Origin: Streptomyces candidus
GTDB lineage: Bacteria; Actinomycetota; Actinomycetes; Streptomycetales; Streptomycetaceae
Length of the DNA stretch: 64,000 nucleotides
Direction of reading: 5' to 3'
Assembly (NCBI RefSeq): GCF_014207445.1
Contig: NZ_JACHEM010000013.1
Span: 62,001-126,000 of the forward strand
Shown here: in pieces, positions 24,162 through 33,462 of the stretch
Numbering within the stretch: the stretch's first letter is position 1
Layout: each line of letters starts with the position of its first letter
Translations under genes and position numbers: made by a program
Notes under the pieces: model-generated
What the model was told of the DNA's origin: nothing
The model's database searches: none
Seen by the model: only the letters and a program-made list of their open reading frames with translations

Positions 24162-25484
24162 ATGGGGGCCACGGGGAGCGGTGGGAGTCGGGACTTCTAC
24201 GCGGACTGGCGGTTACGGCTGAGACTGGGCGACGCCCGGGGTCGCGTGTGCGGAGCGGGGATACTGCTCACCAGGAACCGCGTGCTCACCTGCGCCCACG
24301 TACTGGGCGACGCCCAGCAGCGGATCTGGGTGGAGTTCGCCGAGGGCCACGGCGTGGCACCGGTCGGCGCGCGCCTCGCTCCGGAGCCCGGCAGCTGGAT
24401 CCCCCCGGCCCTGCACGCCCCGGAATCCGGGCTCGACGTCGCGGTGCTGGCGCTGGAGCAGGACCGCCCCCGTCTGGACCCCGCGCTCCTCGGCCGCGAC
24501 CTGCCCGCCGACCGGCGCACGCTCCGGGCCACCGGGTACACCGTGCACCACGAAGCGGGTCTCACCCTCTTCGCCACCCTCGGCGGCCCGCACGGCCGGT
24601 GGGTGCAGCTCGACCCCGTCAACGATCCCGTGGAGGAAGGATTCAGCGGCGGCGCCGTGTCCACCGTCGCCGAGGACGGTGCCCCCGCCGAGGTCCTCGG
24701 GATGACGGTCGCGCAGGTCGGGACCGCGACGGCCGGCCAGGAACGGTCGTACATGCTTCCCGTGGCCGCGCTGGCCCGCGAGGTGCCCCTGGTGGACGAA
24801 CTGAGCACGCCCGGCGCCTGGGACGTCGCCCTGCGGCAGCGGCTGCGCGACTGGTTCGAGTGCGACCTCCGGCCGCCCGTCGAACTGTGCCTCGTCCCCG
24901 AGGGCGGCGGCCGCGACCGTACCCTGCAGCACGCCCTCGCCCGCGCCCAGCTCGTCCACGACTGCGCCACCCGCGACCGCAGGCGCCTCACCGAACAGAT
25001 CGCCGCCCAGCTCCCCCTCGGACACGGCAGGCTGAGCGCGTTCCGCACCTGGCTGCTGTACGGCGGCGAACCACCGCCGGGGATCGCCGCACTGCCCGGC
25101 AGACCCGTCGACCTCGCCGTCCTGGGCCTCGACCGGGACCCCGCACCGCACCGGATGCTGCCCGTCCTGGCCCGGGTGCGCCACCTGGGCCTGCGGGTCC
25201 TGGTCGTCGTACGCGGCGACACACCCCGCTCCGAGGAGACCTGGCGGCGGACCGAGAGCGACCTGCTGGCCCCTGGCCTCGAACAGCACGTCCGCTGCCT
25301 GCTCGCCGAACTGCGCGAGACCGAACGGTACGCACCCCCGCACCGCCCGCGCCTCGCCGACCGGTACGCCGCCGAACTGCGCGGCATCGCCCCGCGGTGG
25401 GCCGACGCACACACCCGGGTGGGACTGCTCGCCACCCTGGCCGAACGGCTCAGGGCCGCAGTCCGGGAGCCGTCCGCGCCATGA
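24162..25484 (+). CDS. Trypsin-like serine protease domain protein, first gene of the kinase cassette
   Basis: The 440-residue protein starts with a chymotrypsin-fold domain with all three catalytic residues in place: His in RVLTCAHVLG, Asp in SGLDVAVLALEQ, Ser in EEGFSGGAVST. There is no signal peptide, so it is probably intracellular. The C-terminal 220 residues are a second, unrecognised domain (from about LRDWFECDLRPPVELCLV). Codon 18 is TTA (24213-24215), rare in Streptomyces and dependent on the bldA tRNA. ATG 24162 is chosen; an upstream ATG at 24090 lies too close to the TTGACG element. The stop overlaps the kinase start (ATGA). Confidence 0.82.
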   Translation: MGATGSGGSRDFYADWRLRLRLGDARGRVCGAGILLTRNRVLTCAHVLGDAQQRIWVEFAEGHGVAPVGARLAPEPGSWIPPALHAPESGLDVAVLALEQDRPRLDPALLGRDLPADRRTLRATGYTVHHEAGLTLFATLGGPHGRWVQLDPVNDPVEEGFSGGAVSTVAEDGAPAEVLGMTVAQVGTATAGQERSYMLPVAALAREVPLVDELSTPGAWDVALRQRLRDWFECDLRPPVELCLVPEGGGRDRTLQHALARAQLVHDCATRDRRRLTEQIAAQLPLGHGRLSAFRTWLLYGGEPPPGIAALPGRPVDLAVLGLDRDPAPHRMLPVLARVRHLGLRVLVVVRGDTPRSEETWRRTESDLLAPGLEQHVRCLLAELRETERYAPPHRPRLADRYAAELRGIAPRWADAHTRVGLLATLAERLRAAVREPSAP

Positions 25485-27751
25485 CCCGCTGCGCGCACCG
25501 ACTGCGCACCGGAGCCCGCTGCCCCGGCGACGTCCTCGCCACCGGGTACTGCGACCACTGCGGGCTGGCCGCCGACGAGCGGCGCTTCGGGCCGCTCACC
25601 GCGAAGGACCGGCCCGCGGGGTTCCTCGAACTGCCCCGGCAACGGCCCAGTTCGGCCGGTGAACGGCTGCGCAGGCCGGGCGACCCGCTGCGCGCCGTCA
25701 TGCGCTGCTCGTCGCTGGAGTGCCGCACGGTCATCGGCCCGCCCCTCACCGAAGGGCCCGTTCCGCTGGACGGCTACTGCCCCGTGTGCGGGAAGCGCTA
25801 CTCCTACCGGCCCGACCTGGACAGCTCCGAGGACGAGGCCGACTGGCTGGCCGGACAGTACGAGGTGCTCGGACCCATCGCGCAGGGCGGCCAGGGCTGG
25901 GTCTACCTCGCCGTCGACCACCACCTCGACGAACACGTCGCCGTCAAGGGCCTGCTCAACCGGTACCTGGAGGGCGGCCCCGCACAGGCCGACGAGGAAC
26001 GCCGTCGGCTCACCGCCATCCGGCACCACCGCATCGTCCGCATCCGGGACTTCGTCCGCAAGCTCGACGCCGACGGCCACACCGTCTCCGGCGCCTACAT
26101 CGTCATGGACGACGTCGGCGACCGCACCCTGGAGGCGATGATCGACGCCACCCGGCGTGGCGACTTCGTCCTCGACATCGAGCACGTTCTCACGTACGGC
26201 TGGCAGATCCTCGAAGCGCTCCAGGCCCTGCACGCCTCCGGGCTCGCGTACATGGACATGAAGCCGTCCAACGTCGTCCACCACCAGGACGGCATCAAAG
26301 TCATCGACCTGGGCGCCCTGCGCGAACTGGGCCGCCCCCACAGCAGACCCGACGACATCCTCACCACCTCCCGGTACGCCTCGCCCGAGATCAACCGCAC
26401 CCGCGTGCCGACCGTCGCCCACGACCTGCACACCGTCGGCGCCACCCTGCGCGAACTCGCCGAATGGGCCGTCGACGACGAGCCGCACGGCCGGGGGATC
26501 GGCGCCGCGTCCTTCCGTGCGGCCCTCGACCGGGCCACCGCCCGCGACCCCGGACGCCGGTTCCGCACCGCCAGGGACATGGCCGACCAGTTGCGGGGAG
26601 TCCTGAGGGAGATCAGGGCGCTGCGGCCCGGCGAGCAGGACCCGCCCGAACCGTCGCCCTGCTTCACCCCCGCCACCCGGCTGCCCGGCGCGAGCCTGGG
26701 CGCCGTACCCGAGCCCGCGCACTGGCTGCGCCGCCCCCTGCGCGGACGCGGGCGCGCACCGCGCTCGCCCGCGCTGGACCCCGCGGCACCCACCCCCGCG
26801 GAGGTGGCGGCCGGGCTGCCGGCGCCCCGCCCGTACGAGGACGACCCGCAGGCGGGCCGGTTCCAGGTCAGCAGCGGGTACGACCCCGCCCAGTACCTCG
26901 CCCAGGCCCCGGGCCGCCGCCCCTCCGTGGAGATCTGTCTGCACAACGTGCGCGTGTCCGTCGCCCTCGGCACCCCCAGGGCCCTCGCCGACGCCCGCGC
27001 CCAGCTCGACGCCGCCCGCCGCATCCGGGCCCCCCGGGACGCCCACGGCTGGCGGCTGGAGTGGCACCGGGCGCTCGTGGCGCTGGCGGGAGCGGACGAG
27101 GACGCGGAGGGAGGCGAGGCGGACGAAGGTCCGCGCACCGCGCGGCTGCGGGAGGCGCGCGGCCGGTTCACCGTCGTCTTCCGCGCCCTGCCCGGCGAGT
27201 ACGCGGCCAAGCTGGCCCTCGCGCACTGCGCCGAACTCCTCGACGAGGAGGGCCTGCCCGGGTACGGTGCCGACGCGCTCTACCGGGCGGTGCACGCCCG
27301 CAACCCCTCGCACGGCGGGGCCGCCCTGGGTCTGGCCCGCGGGGCGCTCGCCGCGGGGGACCGCGCGGGCGCCCTCGATGTCCTGGCCGCCGTCCCGGAC
27401 TCCTCGCGGGACCGGGCCGTCGCGCGGATCGCCGCGCTGCGGATCCGGGCGGCCCCGCTCGGCCCGGACGGAGCACCCGCCGCCGAATCCGACGTCAACG
27501 AGGCCCTGTTCGACCTCGCGCAGGCCGAGCAGGACCCGGCGATGCGGCTGTCCGGCGACGAAGTGCTGAGGCTGCGCACCGAACTGCTGGAACGCCGCCT
27601 GGACGCGGTGCAGGGCACGGCGGGGGAGCGGGCCGTACGCGAAGGACTGGAGGAGAACTACCGCCGCCTGGCCCACCAACGGCAGGACCGGGCGGAGTAC
27701 GAGCATCTGATCGACCTCTCCCACGAGGTGCGGCCCCGCACCCGCTTCTGA
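25481..27751 (+). CDS. PknG-type serine/threonine protein kinase
   Basis: The 756-residue protein has the three-part PknG layout. An N-terminal zinc-ribbon/rubredoxin-like region has Cys pairs YCDHCG (24-28) and YCPVCGKRY (100-104). A kinase domain begins near residue 125, with Gly-loop AQGGQGWVY (134-142), Lys156, catalytic YMDMKPSNVV (Asp259) and DLGA (276-279). A TPR-like helical C-terminal part follows. The absent Arg before the catalytic Asp and DLGA in place of DFG are what I recall for mycobacterial PknG. PknG phosphorylates the FHA protein GarA/OdhI to control 2-oxoglutarate use; that target is not in this window. Confidence 0.88.
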   Translation: MTRCAHRLRTGARCPGDVLATGYCDHCGLAADERRFGPLTAKDRPAGFLELPRQRPSSAGERLRRPGDPLRAVMRCSSLECRTVIGPPLTEGPVPLDGYCPVCGKRYSYRPDLDSSEDEADWLAGQYEVLGPIAQGGQGWVYLAVDHHLDEHVAVKGLLNRYLEGGPAQADEERRRLTAIRHHRIVRIRDFVRKLDADGHTVSGAYIVMDDVGDRTLEAMIDATRRGDFVLDIEHVLTYGWQILEALQALHASGLAYMDMKPSNVVHHQDGIKVIDLGALRELGRPHSRPDDILTTSRYASPEINRTRVPTVAHDLHTVGATLRELAEWAVDDEPHGRGIGAASFRAALDRATARDPGRRFRTARDMADQLRGVLREIRALRPGEQDPPEPSPCFTPATRLPGASLGAVPEPAHWLRRPLRGRGRAPRSPALDPAAPTPAEVAAGLPAPRPYEDDPQAGRFQVSSGYDPAQYLAQAPGRRPSVEICLHNVRVSVALGTPRALADARAQLDAARRIRAPRDAHGWRLEWHRALVALAGADEDAEGGEADEGPRTARLREARGRFTVVFRALPGEYAAKLALAHCAELLDEEGLPGYGADALYRAVHARNPSHGGAALGLARGALAAGDRAGALDVLAAVPDSSRDRAVARIAALRIRAAPLGPDGAPAAESDVNEALFDLAQAEQDPAMRLSGDEVLRLRTELLERRLDAVQGTAGERAVREGLEENYRRLAHQRQDRAEYEHLIDLSHEVRPRTRF

Positions 27752-27843
27752 CCCCCCGTCCGCGCCCCACGAGCCCCGGGACCCGCGGCCAACAGGCCGG
27801 CCGACCGCCGGCCCGCGACCGACGAACGACGAAGGTGACGCAC

Positions 27844-29253
27844 ATGGGCACACCCGCCGCAGCACCGGGTCTGACCTTCGACCTGCACGTGGAGACGCGC
27901 CGCGAGCGGACCCCGCGCCCCGGCACCGTCGTCAAGGCCGTCCTCCAGGCGGAGGCGCGCGCCGTCGGCGCGGACCCGACGGGTGAGCTCCCCGCCACCG
28001 ACCTCGCGGTGGCACTCGCCGTCGACCTCGCCCCCGACCGCGACCCAGGCCCCAGGGAAGCCCTCGCGGACACCCTGCTGGCCCTGCCCGACGGCGCGTC
28101 CTTCGCGCTGATCGGCACCGGCGGCGGCTACCCCTTCGAGGGGGGCTGGGCCGTCGCCGATGCGGAGACGCGGGGGGAGGCCGCCTTCACCGCCGTCTCC
28201 CGGAAGCCGTACCGCACACCGGGTGCGCAGGGCGCGCAGGACACCGGGCTCGCCGGGCTGCTGGCAGCCGCGCGTACCCGCTTCGCCGCCCGCCCCCTGC
28301 CGGTACGGCACCTGCTGCTGTTCTCGGACGGCACCGCACCCGTCGGCCCGCTCGACGACGAAATAGCGCGCTGCGCGGGGGAGTTCACCTGCGACGTGCT
28401 GGCGGTCAGCGGTTCCTGGGACCCGCTCGCGCTGGTGACCGTCGCCCGGAACCTGTACGGGGAACGCGGTCTGGCCCCCGAGGCGTTCGCCCCGTACGCC
28501 ACCTCCCTGATCGCCGCGCGGCGCCGCATCCGCAGCCCCGGACTCACCCTGGAACTCACCCTGCGCACCGGGGTGCGACTGATCGAACTCCAGGAAACCG
28601 GAGGTCAGTTGCTTTCCACGGCCGTACGCCCCGACCCCGGCCGGCCCGGCCGGTACCAGCTGCCCACCCACCAGTGGGACGTCGGCAGACGCGAATACCT
28701 CCTGCAACTGGGCGTCGACGCCGACACCGAACCGCTCGGCGTCGACCTGCAACTCGCCTCGGCCGCCCTCGGGGACGCCGTGGCCCCGGTTGTCGTCCGC
28801 TGGGAGACCCGGCCGCGCTCCCTGTCCGCCGAGGAGCGGGTCGGCACCGACGACAACCTCACCGTCACCCTCGCCGACGCGCTCGGCCGGCTGCGGCAGG
28901 AACTCGACCGCGGGCAGCTCGCCGCGCACCGCAACCGGCGCGACTCCGCCGAACGCCACCTCGGCGCGGCCGTCCAGCTCGCCCACCAGCTCGGCATCAG
29001 CTGGCCACTGGACCGCGTCCGCACCATCGCAGACATCGACGACGCGGCCCGCGGAATCGTCCGCCTCCACCAGAGCTACGACCAGGACCGGCTGCGCGCC
29101 GACATCCTGACCGGCGGCGACGCGGGCACCGCCCAGGACCTCCTGCGCGACTACGCCCACGGCGTCGAACGCCGCTGCCCGCGCCCGGGCTGCCGCCGTC
29201 CCGCCGGCCTGCCCGCGGCGTACTGCATCACGTGCGGAGAACCCCTGCGATGA
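27844..29253 (+). CDS. VWA-domain protein with C-terminal zinc ribbon
   Basis: The 469-residue protein has a von Willebrand A-like domain (about residues 50-200), with ATDLAVALAVDLAPDRDPG in the MIDAS position and LLLFSDGTAPVGP later. The canonical DxSxS is degenerate (DLAPD), so metal binding is doubtful. A beta-rich middle and a helical region follow. The C-terminus is a zinc ribbon, CPRPGC with YCITCGEPLR, echoing the cysteine motifs of the neighbouring kinase. GAAGGTGAC precedes the ATG. It starts 92 bases after the kinase gene, and its stop overlaps the next start (ATGA). Confidence 0.8.
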   Translation: MGTPAAAPGLTFDLHVETRRERTPRPGTVVKAVLQAEARAVGADPTGELPATDLAVALAVDLAPDRDPGPREALADTLLALPDGASFALIGTGGGYPFEGGWAVADAETRGEAAFTAVSRKPYRTPGAQGAQDTGLAGLLAAARTRFAARPLPVRHLLLFSDGTAPVGPLDDEIARCAGEFTCDVLAVSGSWDPLALVTVARNLYGERGLAPEAFAPYATSLIAARRRIRSPGLTLELTLRTGVRLIELQETGGQLLSTAVRPDPGRPGRYQLPTHQWDVGRREYLLQLGVDADTEPLGVDLQLASAALGDAVAPVVVRWETRPRSLSAEERVGTDDNLTVTLADALGRLRQELDRGQLAAHRNRRDSAERHLGAAVQLAHQLGISWPLDRVRTIADIDDAARGIVRLHQSYDQDRLRADILTGGDAGTAQDLLRDYAHGVERRCPRPGCRRPAGLPAAYCITCGEPLR

Positions 29254-30314
29254 CCGACCGGCCCCCCATGTCCCCGGCCCCGCCCGCCCCCGGCCGGCTG
29301 CGCCGCTGGTGGCACGCCCGGCGCACCGGCTCGCGCACCCGCCACCTGCTGGAACGGCACCTGGCGCTCGCCCTGGTGCTCTCCCTCGTCGGCGCCGGGA
29401 CCCTGCTGGTCTCCTACCGTGCCGCCGACCGTGCCGCCTACGAGCTGCGCACCGCCTCCGAGCCCGCCGTCGTCGACGTGGCCTCCACCCGCCTCGCCCT
29501 GCTGCGCTCCTACGACGAGGCATACGACTCGGTGGACTCCGGGCTGGCCCCCGTCGTCGACGCGGGAGAGGAGTACCGCGCCCAGTGGGCCGTCGCCTTC
29601 CAGGGCCACGCCCGGCTCGCCCGGAACCAGATCGACGGGTCCCGCGGCAGGGCGATCATCGAACCCCTCTACGGCCTGATGGGGGCGTACGCCCAGTCGG
29701 TCAACCTGGCCACGACCCGGCAGGTCGACTCGACGCGCGCCGACGAACTCCTGCGCAGGCAGCGGCTCCGCGAGGCCCACTACGTGCTCCAGCGGCCCGT
29801 CACGGGAATGGTGTCGCGACTCGACCTGCTCCAGACGAACCAGCTGGAGAAGGTGGAGGCCGACGTCTCGTTCGGACCCGGACGGTACGCGGGCTGGGCG
29901 GTCGCCGAACTGGCGCTGGTCGCCCTGTTCGTGACGGTCCTGTCCGCCCTGCGCGTGCTGCGCCGCCGCTGCGGGAGACGCTACGAGCCCTCCCTCGTCG
30001 CCGCACTGCTGCTCACCGCCGCCCTCGCGGTCCTCCCGCTCTGGGCCGCCGTCGTCACCCACCACCGGCTGGACGACTCCTACCAGTCCCTGCGCGCACT
30101 CGCCACCGACGCGGTGAGCGCCTCGCCCCGGGTCGAGGACGCCCAGCAGACGCTCGCCGACCGTATCCCGCGGGTCCACGCCGGGCTCGCCGACGACGGC
30201 CGTCCGCCGTGGGTCTACTACTCGTTCCTCACCGGCGGCGTCCTGATCTGCGTACTGCCCGTCGCAGGATGCGTCCGCAGGCTCAACGCCGACTACTGGA
30301 GGGCAGCCGGATGA
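29250..30314 (+). CDS. Four-TM sensor-like membrane protein (GlnX-like position)
   Basis: The 354-residue protein has predicted membrane segments at about residues 38-56, 214-236, 248-270 and 322-342. The helical loop between TM1 and TM2 (about 57-213) would be extracytoplasmic, with a second outside loop between TM3 and TM4. This topology resembles GlnX, the membrane partner of the GlnH lipoprotein and PknG in mycobacteria, and the helical loops look like chemoreceptor-type ligand domains. Sequence orthology to GlnX is not established here. The gene overlaps both neighbours by ATGA. Confidence 0.7.
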   Translation: MTDRPPMSPAPPAPGRLRRWWHARRTGSRTRHLLERHLALALVLSLVGAGTLLVSYRAADRAAYELRTASEPAVVDVASTRLALLRSYDEAYDSVDSGLAPVVDAGEEYRAQWAVAFQGHARLARNQIDGSRGRAIIEPLYGLMGAYAQSVNLATTRQVDSTRADELLRRQRLREAHYVLQRPVTGMVSRLDLLQTNQLEKVEADVSFGPGRYAGWAVAELALVALFVTVLSALRVLRRRCGRRYEPSLVAALLLTAALAVLPLWAAVVTHHRLDDSYQSLRALATDAVSASPRVEDAQQTLADRIPRVHAGLADDGRPPWVYYSFLTGGVLICVLPVAGCVRRLNADYWRAAG

Positions 30315-31633
30315 CTCCGTACCGCACCCGTCCCGCCCGGGCCGCCCTGCGCGGCGTGGTCCTGCTCCTCGCGCTGCTGCTGCCGGTCACCGCCTGCACC
30401 CTCGCCGCGCCCGGCGACCCGTCCGACAGCGAGAAGGTCACCGTCCTCGGTCCGTGGACCGGCGACCAGGAACGCCGGTTCACCGACCTGCTCAAGAGCT
30501 TCGGTGTGCCGTTCGCCTATCAGGGCACCGCCGCCCAGCGCGAGATGCTGCTCTCCCAGGTCCAGACGGGCAGCGCGCCGCACGTCGCGATCATGCCCGG
30601 GGTGGGCGAGCTCGCCGAGTACGCCGAGAGGGGCCGGCTCAAACCGCTGGACAAGATCCTCGGCGACGTCGAGCTGGAGGAGTACGGACCGCCCTGGCAG
30701 CCCCGTACCGCCGACGGCATGACGTACTGGGTCCCGGTGAAGGCCGACCTCAAAAGCATCGTGTGGCACCGAAGGGGCGTCGTCCCGCCCGCCGGCCCGG
30801 TCAGGATGGCCGCCTGGTGCACGGGCATGGGCGACGACGGGGCGTCCGGCTGGCCCGGCAGCGACTGGATCGAGGACGTCGTCCTGCAGTCGCAGGGCCG
30901 CGACGTGTACGAGAAGTGGGCGACGGGCCACCCGGACGTGCCGTGGACCGACGAGCGGATCGTCCGCGCCTGGCGGGTCTGGGGCACGATGGCCGCCGCG
31001 GACCCCGAGGCCGCCGAGCGCGCCCTGCTCACCGACCACCGGGGCCGCACCCCCGAGGGCGGCGGCCTCCTCTTCGACGGAGGAGGCTGCATCCTGGAGC
31101 ACCAGGGCTCGTTCGCCCGCGCCTTCTACGGCAGGCGGGCAGCCGAAGCGGACTTCACCGACTCCGCGCCCCTGCTGCCCGGCGGCCCCTACCGGCAACG
31201 GGGGTACGAGGTCTCCGCCGACTTCGCCGTCCTGTTCAACGACACCCCTCTCGCCCGCGAACTGCTGAAGAAGCTGGTCTCCCAGGAGGGGCAGGCCCGC
31301 TGGGCGGGCACCGGCGGGGGCGGCGTCTTCTCGGCCCGCTCCGACGTCTCCCCCAAGGGGGGCGGCCCCGACCAGCAGACCGCCCTGCGCCTGACCGGCG
31401 GCACGGGCAGCGTGCGCTGCCTGGACGCCTCGGACGTGATGTCCCCCGCGGTCCGGGACGCCTTCTACGACGCCACGCTCCGGCACCTGGCGGACACGGA
31501 AGCCGACCCCGGCGACCGGCGGCTGAAGCAGCGGCTGGCCGACATCCAGAAGGTGCAGGAGGAGCACAAGGAGAAGCGACGGCGGGAGGGGAGGCCGGAG
31601 GCGGGCCTCTCCGGGGTGTGCGAACCGCGCTGA
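30311..31633 (+). CDS. Extracellular solute-binding lipoprotein of the kinase cassette
   Basis: The 440-residue protein has a lipoprotein signal with lipobox LPVTAC (Cys29). Its mature part resembles family 1 (sugar/oligopeptide-type) ABC solute-binding proteins: KVTVLGPWTGDQERRFTDLL, APHVAIMPGVGELAEYAERGRLKPLD, TYWVPVKADLKSIVWH, GGGCILEHQGSFARAF and a C-terminal helical tail. No permease or ATPase gene is nearby, so it probably feeds a signal to the membrane protein next to it rather than transport. GlnH in mycobacteria plays that role but belongs to the amino-acid type, so the ligand here may differ. Confidence 0.8.
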   Translation: MTPYRTRPARAALRGVVLLLALLLPVTACTLAAPGDPSDSEKVTVLGPWTGDQERRFTDLLKSFGVPFAYQGTAAQREMLLSQVQTGSAPHVAIMPGVGELAEYAERGRLKPLDKILGDVELEEYGPPWQPRTADGMTYWVPVKADLKSIVWHRRGVVPPAGPVRMAAWCTGMGDDGASGWPGSDWIEDVVLQSQGRDVYEKWATGHPDVPWTDERIVRAWRVWGTMAAADPEAAERALLTDHRGRTPEGGGLLFDGGGCILEHQGSFARAFYGRRAAEADFTDSAPLLPGGPYRQRGYEVSADFAVLFNDTPLARELLKKLVSQEGQARWAGTGGGGVFSARSDVSPKGGGPDQQTALRLTGGTGSVRCLDASDVMSPAVRDAFYDATLRHLADTEADPGDRRLKQRLADIQKVQEEHKEKRRREGRPEAGLSGVCEPR

Positions 31634-31807
31634 CGGACCCCTGCGTGTGCAGCACGCCACACCGGCGTCCTTTGTGACCTCTTTACAAAGAGCTCCCGCC
31701 GCGAACAGTGACTTCCCCTCCTCCCGGACGCGGTTCTGTCCGGCCCCGACAGGGATACGGTCCGGAGACTGTGCAGAGTCGACGGACCGTTTTCTTGTCG
31801 TTCTTCG

Positions 31808-31813
31808 TAGGGT
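31808..31813 (+). promoter_or_regulatory. Putative -10 box of a leaderless accB transcript
   Basis: TAGGGT ends six bases before the accB ATG, with no Shine-Dalgarno between. The preceding gap (31634-31807) contains CTTTGT/ACAAAG (31670-31690), a weak inverted repeat. Confidence 0.4.
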
Positions 31814-31819
31814 CGACAC

Positions 31820-33409
31820 ATGACCGTTTTGGATACTCCGGGCGCTCCGGGCGAGCCCACCGACTCCCGTGGCCGGGTGGCCGAGCTGCTGGCGCTTCGT
31901 GAGCGGGCCGTGCAGGGCCCGAGCGAGCGGGCCACCCAGGCGCAGCACGCGAAGGGGAAGCTGACCGCCCGTGAGCGCATCGGGCTGCTGCTGGACCCGG
32001 ATTCCTTCCGGGAGGTCGAGCAGCTGCGCCGGCACCGGGCGACCGGTTTCGGCCTGGAGAACAAGAAGCCGTATACCGATGGTGTGATCACCGGCTGGGG
32101 CACGGTCGAGGGCCGGACGGTCTTCGTGTACGCGCACGACTTCCGGATCTTCGGCGGTGCGCTGGGCGAGGCACACGCCACGAAGATCCACAAGATCATG
32201 GACATGGCCATCTCGGCCGGCGCCCCGCTGGTCTCGCTGAACGACGGCGCGGGTGCCCGTATCCAGGAGGGTGTGTCCGCGCTGGCGGGGTACGGCGGGA
32301 TCTTCCAGCGCAACACGCGCGCCTCCGGTGTCATCCCCCAGATCAGTGTGATGCTCGGCCCGTGTGCGGGTGGCGCGGCCTACAGCCCGGCTCTCACGGA
32401 CTTCGTGTTCATGGTCCGCGAGAGCTCCCAGATGTTCATCACCGGCCCGGACGTGGTCCGCGCGGTGACGGGTGAGGAGATCACCCAGAACGGGCTCGGC
32501 GGCGCGGACGTGCACGCCGAGACCTCGGGCGTCGCGCACTTCGCGTACGACGACGAGGAGACCTGCATCGCCGAGGTCCGCTACCTGATCTCGATGCTGC
32601 CCTCCAACAACCGGGAGAACCCGCCGGCGGTTGCCTGCGAGGACCCGGTGGACCGGCGCGGCGAGGTACTGCTCGATCTGGTGCCCGCCGACGGCAACCG
32701 CCCGTACGACATGCGCAAGGTCATCGAGGAACTCGTCGACGACGGCGACCACCTGGAAATCCACGAGCGCTGGGCCACCAACATCCTGTGCGCGCTGGCC
32801 CGTCTGGACGGCCAGGTCGTCGGCATCGTCGCCAACCAGCCGCAGTCCCTGGCGGGCGTCCTGGACATCGAGGCGAGCGAAAAGGCCGCCCGGTTCGTCC
32901 AGATGTGCGATGCCTTCAACATCCCCCTCGTGACGCTCCTCGACGTCCCCGGCTTCCTGCCGGGTGTCGACCAGGAGCACGGCGGCATCATCCGGCACGG
33001 CGCGAAGCTCCTGTACGCGTACTGCAACGCGACCGTGCCGCGCATCTCGCTCATCCTGCGCAAGGCGTACGGCGGTGCCTACATCGTCATGGACTCGCAG
33101 TCCATCGGCGCCGACCTCACCTACGCCTGGCCGACCAACGAGATCGCCGTGATGGGCGCGGAGGGCGCGGCCAACGTGATCTTCCGCAAGCAGATCGCGG
33201 AGGCCGAGGACCCCGAGGCCATGCGGGCGCGCATGGTCAAGGAGTACAAGGCCGAGCTGATGCACCCGTACTACGCGGCCGAACGAGGCCTCGTGGACGA
33301 CGTGATCGACCCGGCCGAGACCCGCCAGGTCCTCATCTCCTCCCTCGCGATGCTGCGCAACAAGCACGCGGACCTCCCCTCGCGCAAGCACGGCAACCCG
33401 CCCCAGTAA
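31820..33409 (+). CDS. accB: Acyl-CoA carboxylase carboxyltransferase beta subunit
   Basis: The 529-residue protein is the carboxyltransferase of a multi-subunit acetyl-/propionyl-CoA carboxylase. It transfers CO2 from biotin to acyl-CoA to make malonyl- or methylmalonyl-CoA for lipids and polyketides. Signatures are KGKLTARERIGLLLDPDSF, LVSLNDGAGARIQEGVSALAG, MLGPCAGGAAYSPALTDFV and RKAYGGAYIVMDSQSIGADL, the two oxyanion-hole regions. Adjacency to the small epsilon subunit identifies it as the AccB of the essential complex; the biotinylated alpha subunit is encoded elsewhere. Acyl specificity cannot be fixed from motif reading. Confidence 0.92.
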   Translation: MTVLDTPGAPGEPTDSRGRVAELLALRERAVQGPSERATQAQHAKGKLTARERIGLLLDPDSFREVEQLRRHRATGFGLENKKPYTDGVITGWGTVEGRTVFVYAHDFRIFGGALGEAHATKIHKIMDMAISAGAPLVSLNDGAGARIQEGVSALAGYGGIFQRNTRASGVIPQISVMLGPCAGGAAYSPALTDFVFMVRESSQMFITGPDVVRAVTGEEITQNGLGGADVHAETSGVAHFAYDDEETCIAEVRYLISMLPSNNRENPPAVACEDPVDRRGEVLLDLVPADGNRPYDMRKVIEELVDDGDHLEIHERWATNILCALARLDGQVVGIVANQPQSLAGVLDIEASEKAARFVQMCDAFNIPLVTLLDVPGFLPGVDQEHGGIIRHGAKLLYAYCNATVPRISLILRKAYGGAYIVMDSQSIGADLTYAWPTNEIAVMGAEGAANVIFRKQIAEAEDPEAMRARMVKEYKAELMHPYYAAERGLVDDVIDPAETRQVLISSLAMLRNKHADLPSRKHGNPPQ

Positions 33410-33462
33410 TTCCCTCCCGCACCTCGGTGCCGCACGACGACGATACGGAGACCACGAAACCG

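Noticed and set aside
24197..27865. Very long open frame (over 1200 codons) on the minus strand opposite the protease and kinase genes
   Set aside because: It is a GC-rich antisense shadow: no recognisable domain, low-complexity Gly/Arg/Val composition, and the opposite strand has clear catalytic motifs.
30293..33391. Long minus-strand frame opposite the lipoprotein and accB genes
   Set aside because: Antisense shadow created by high third-position GC; accB and the lipoprotein are certain on the plus strand.
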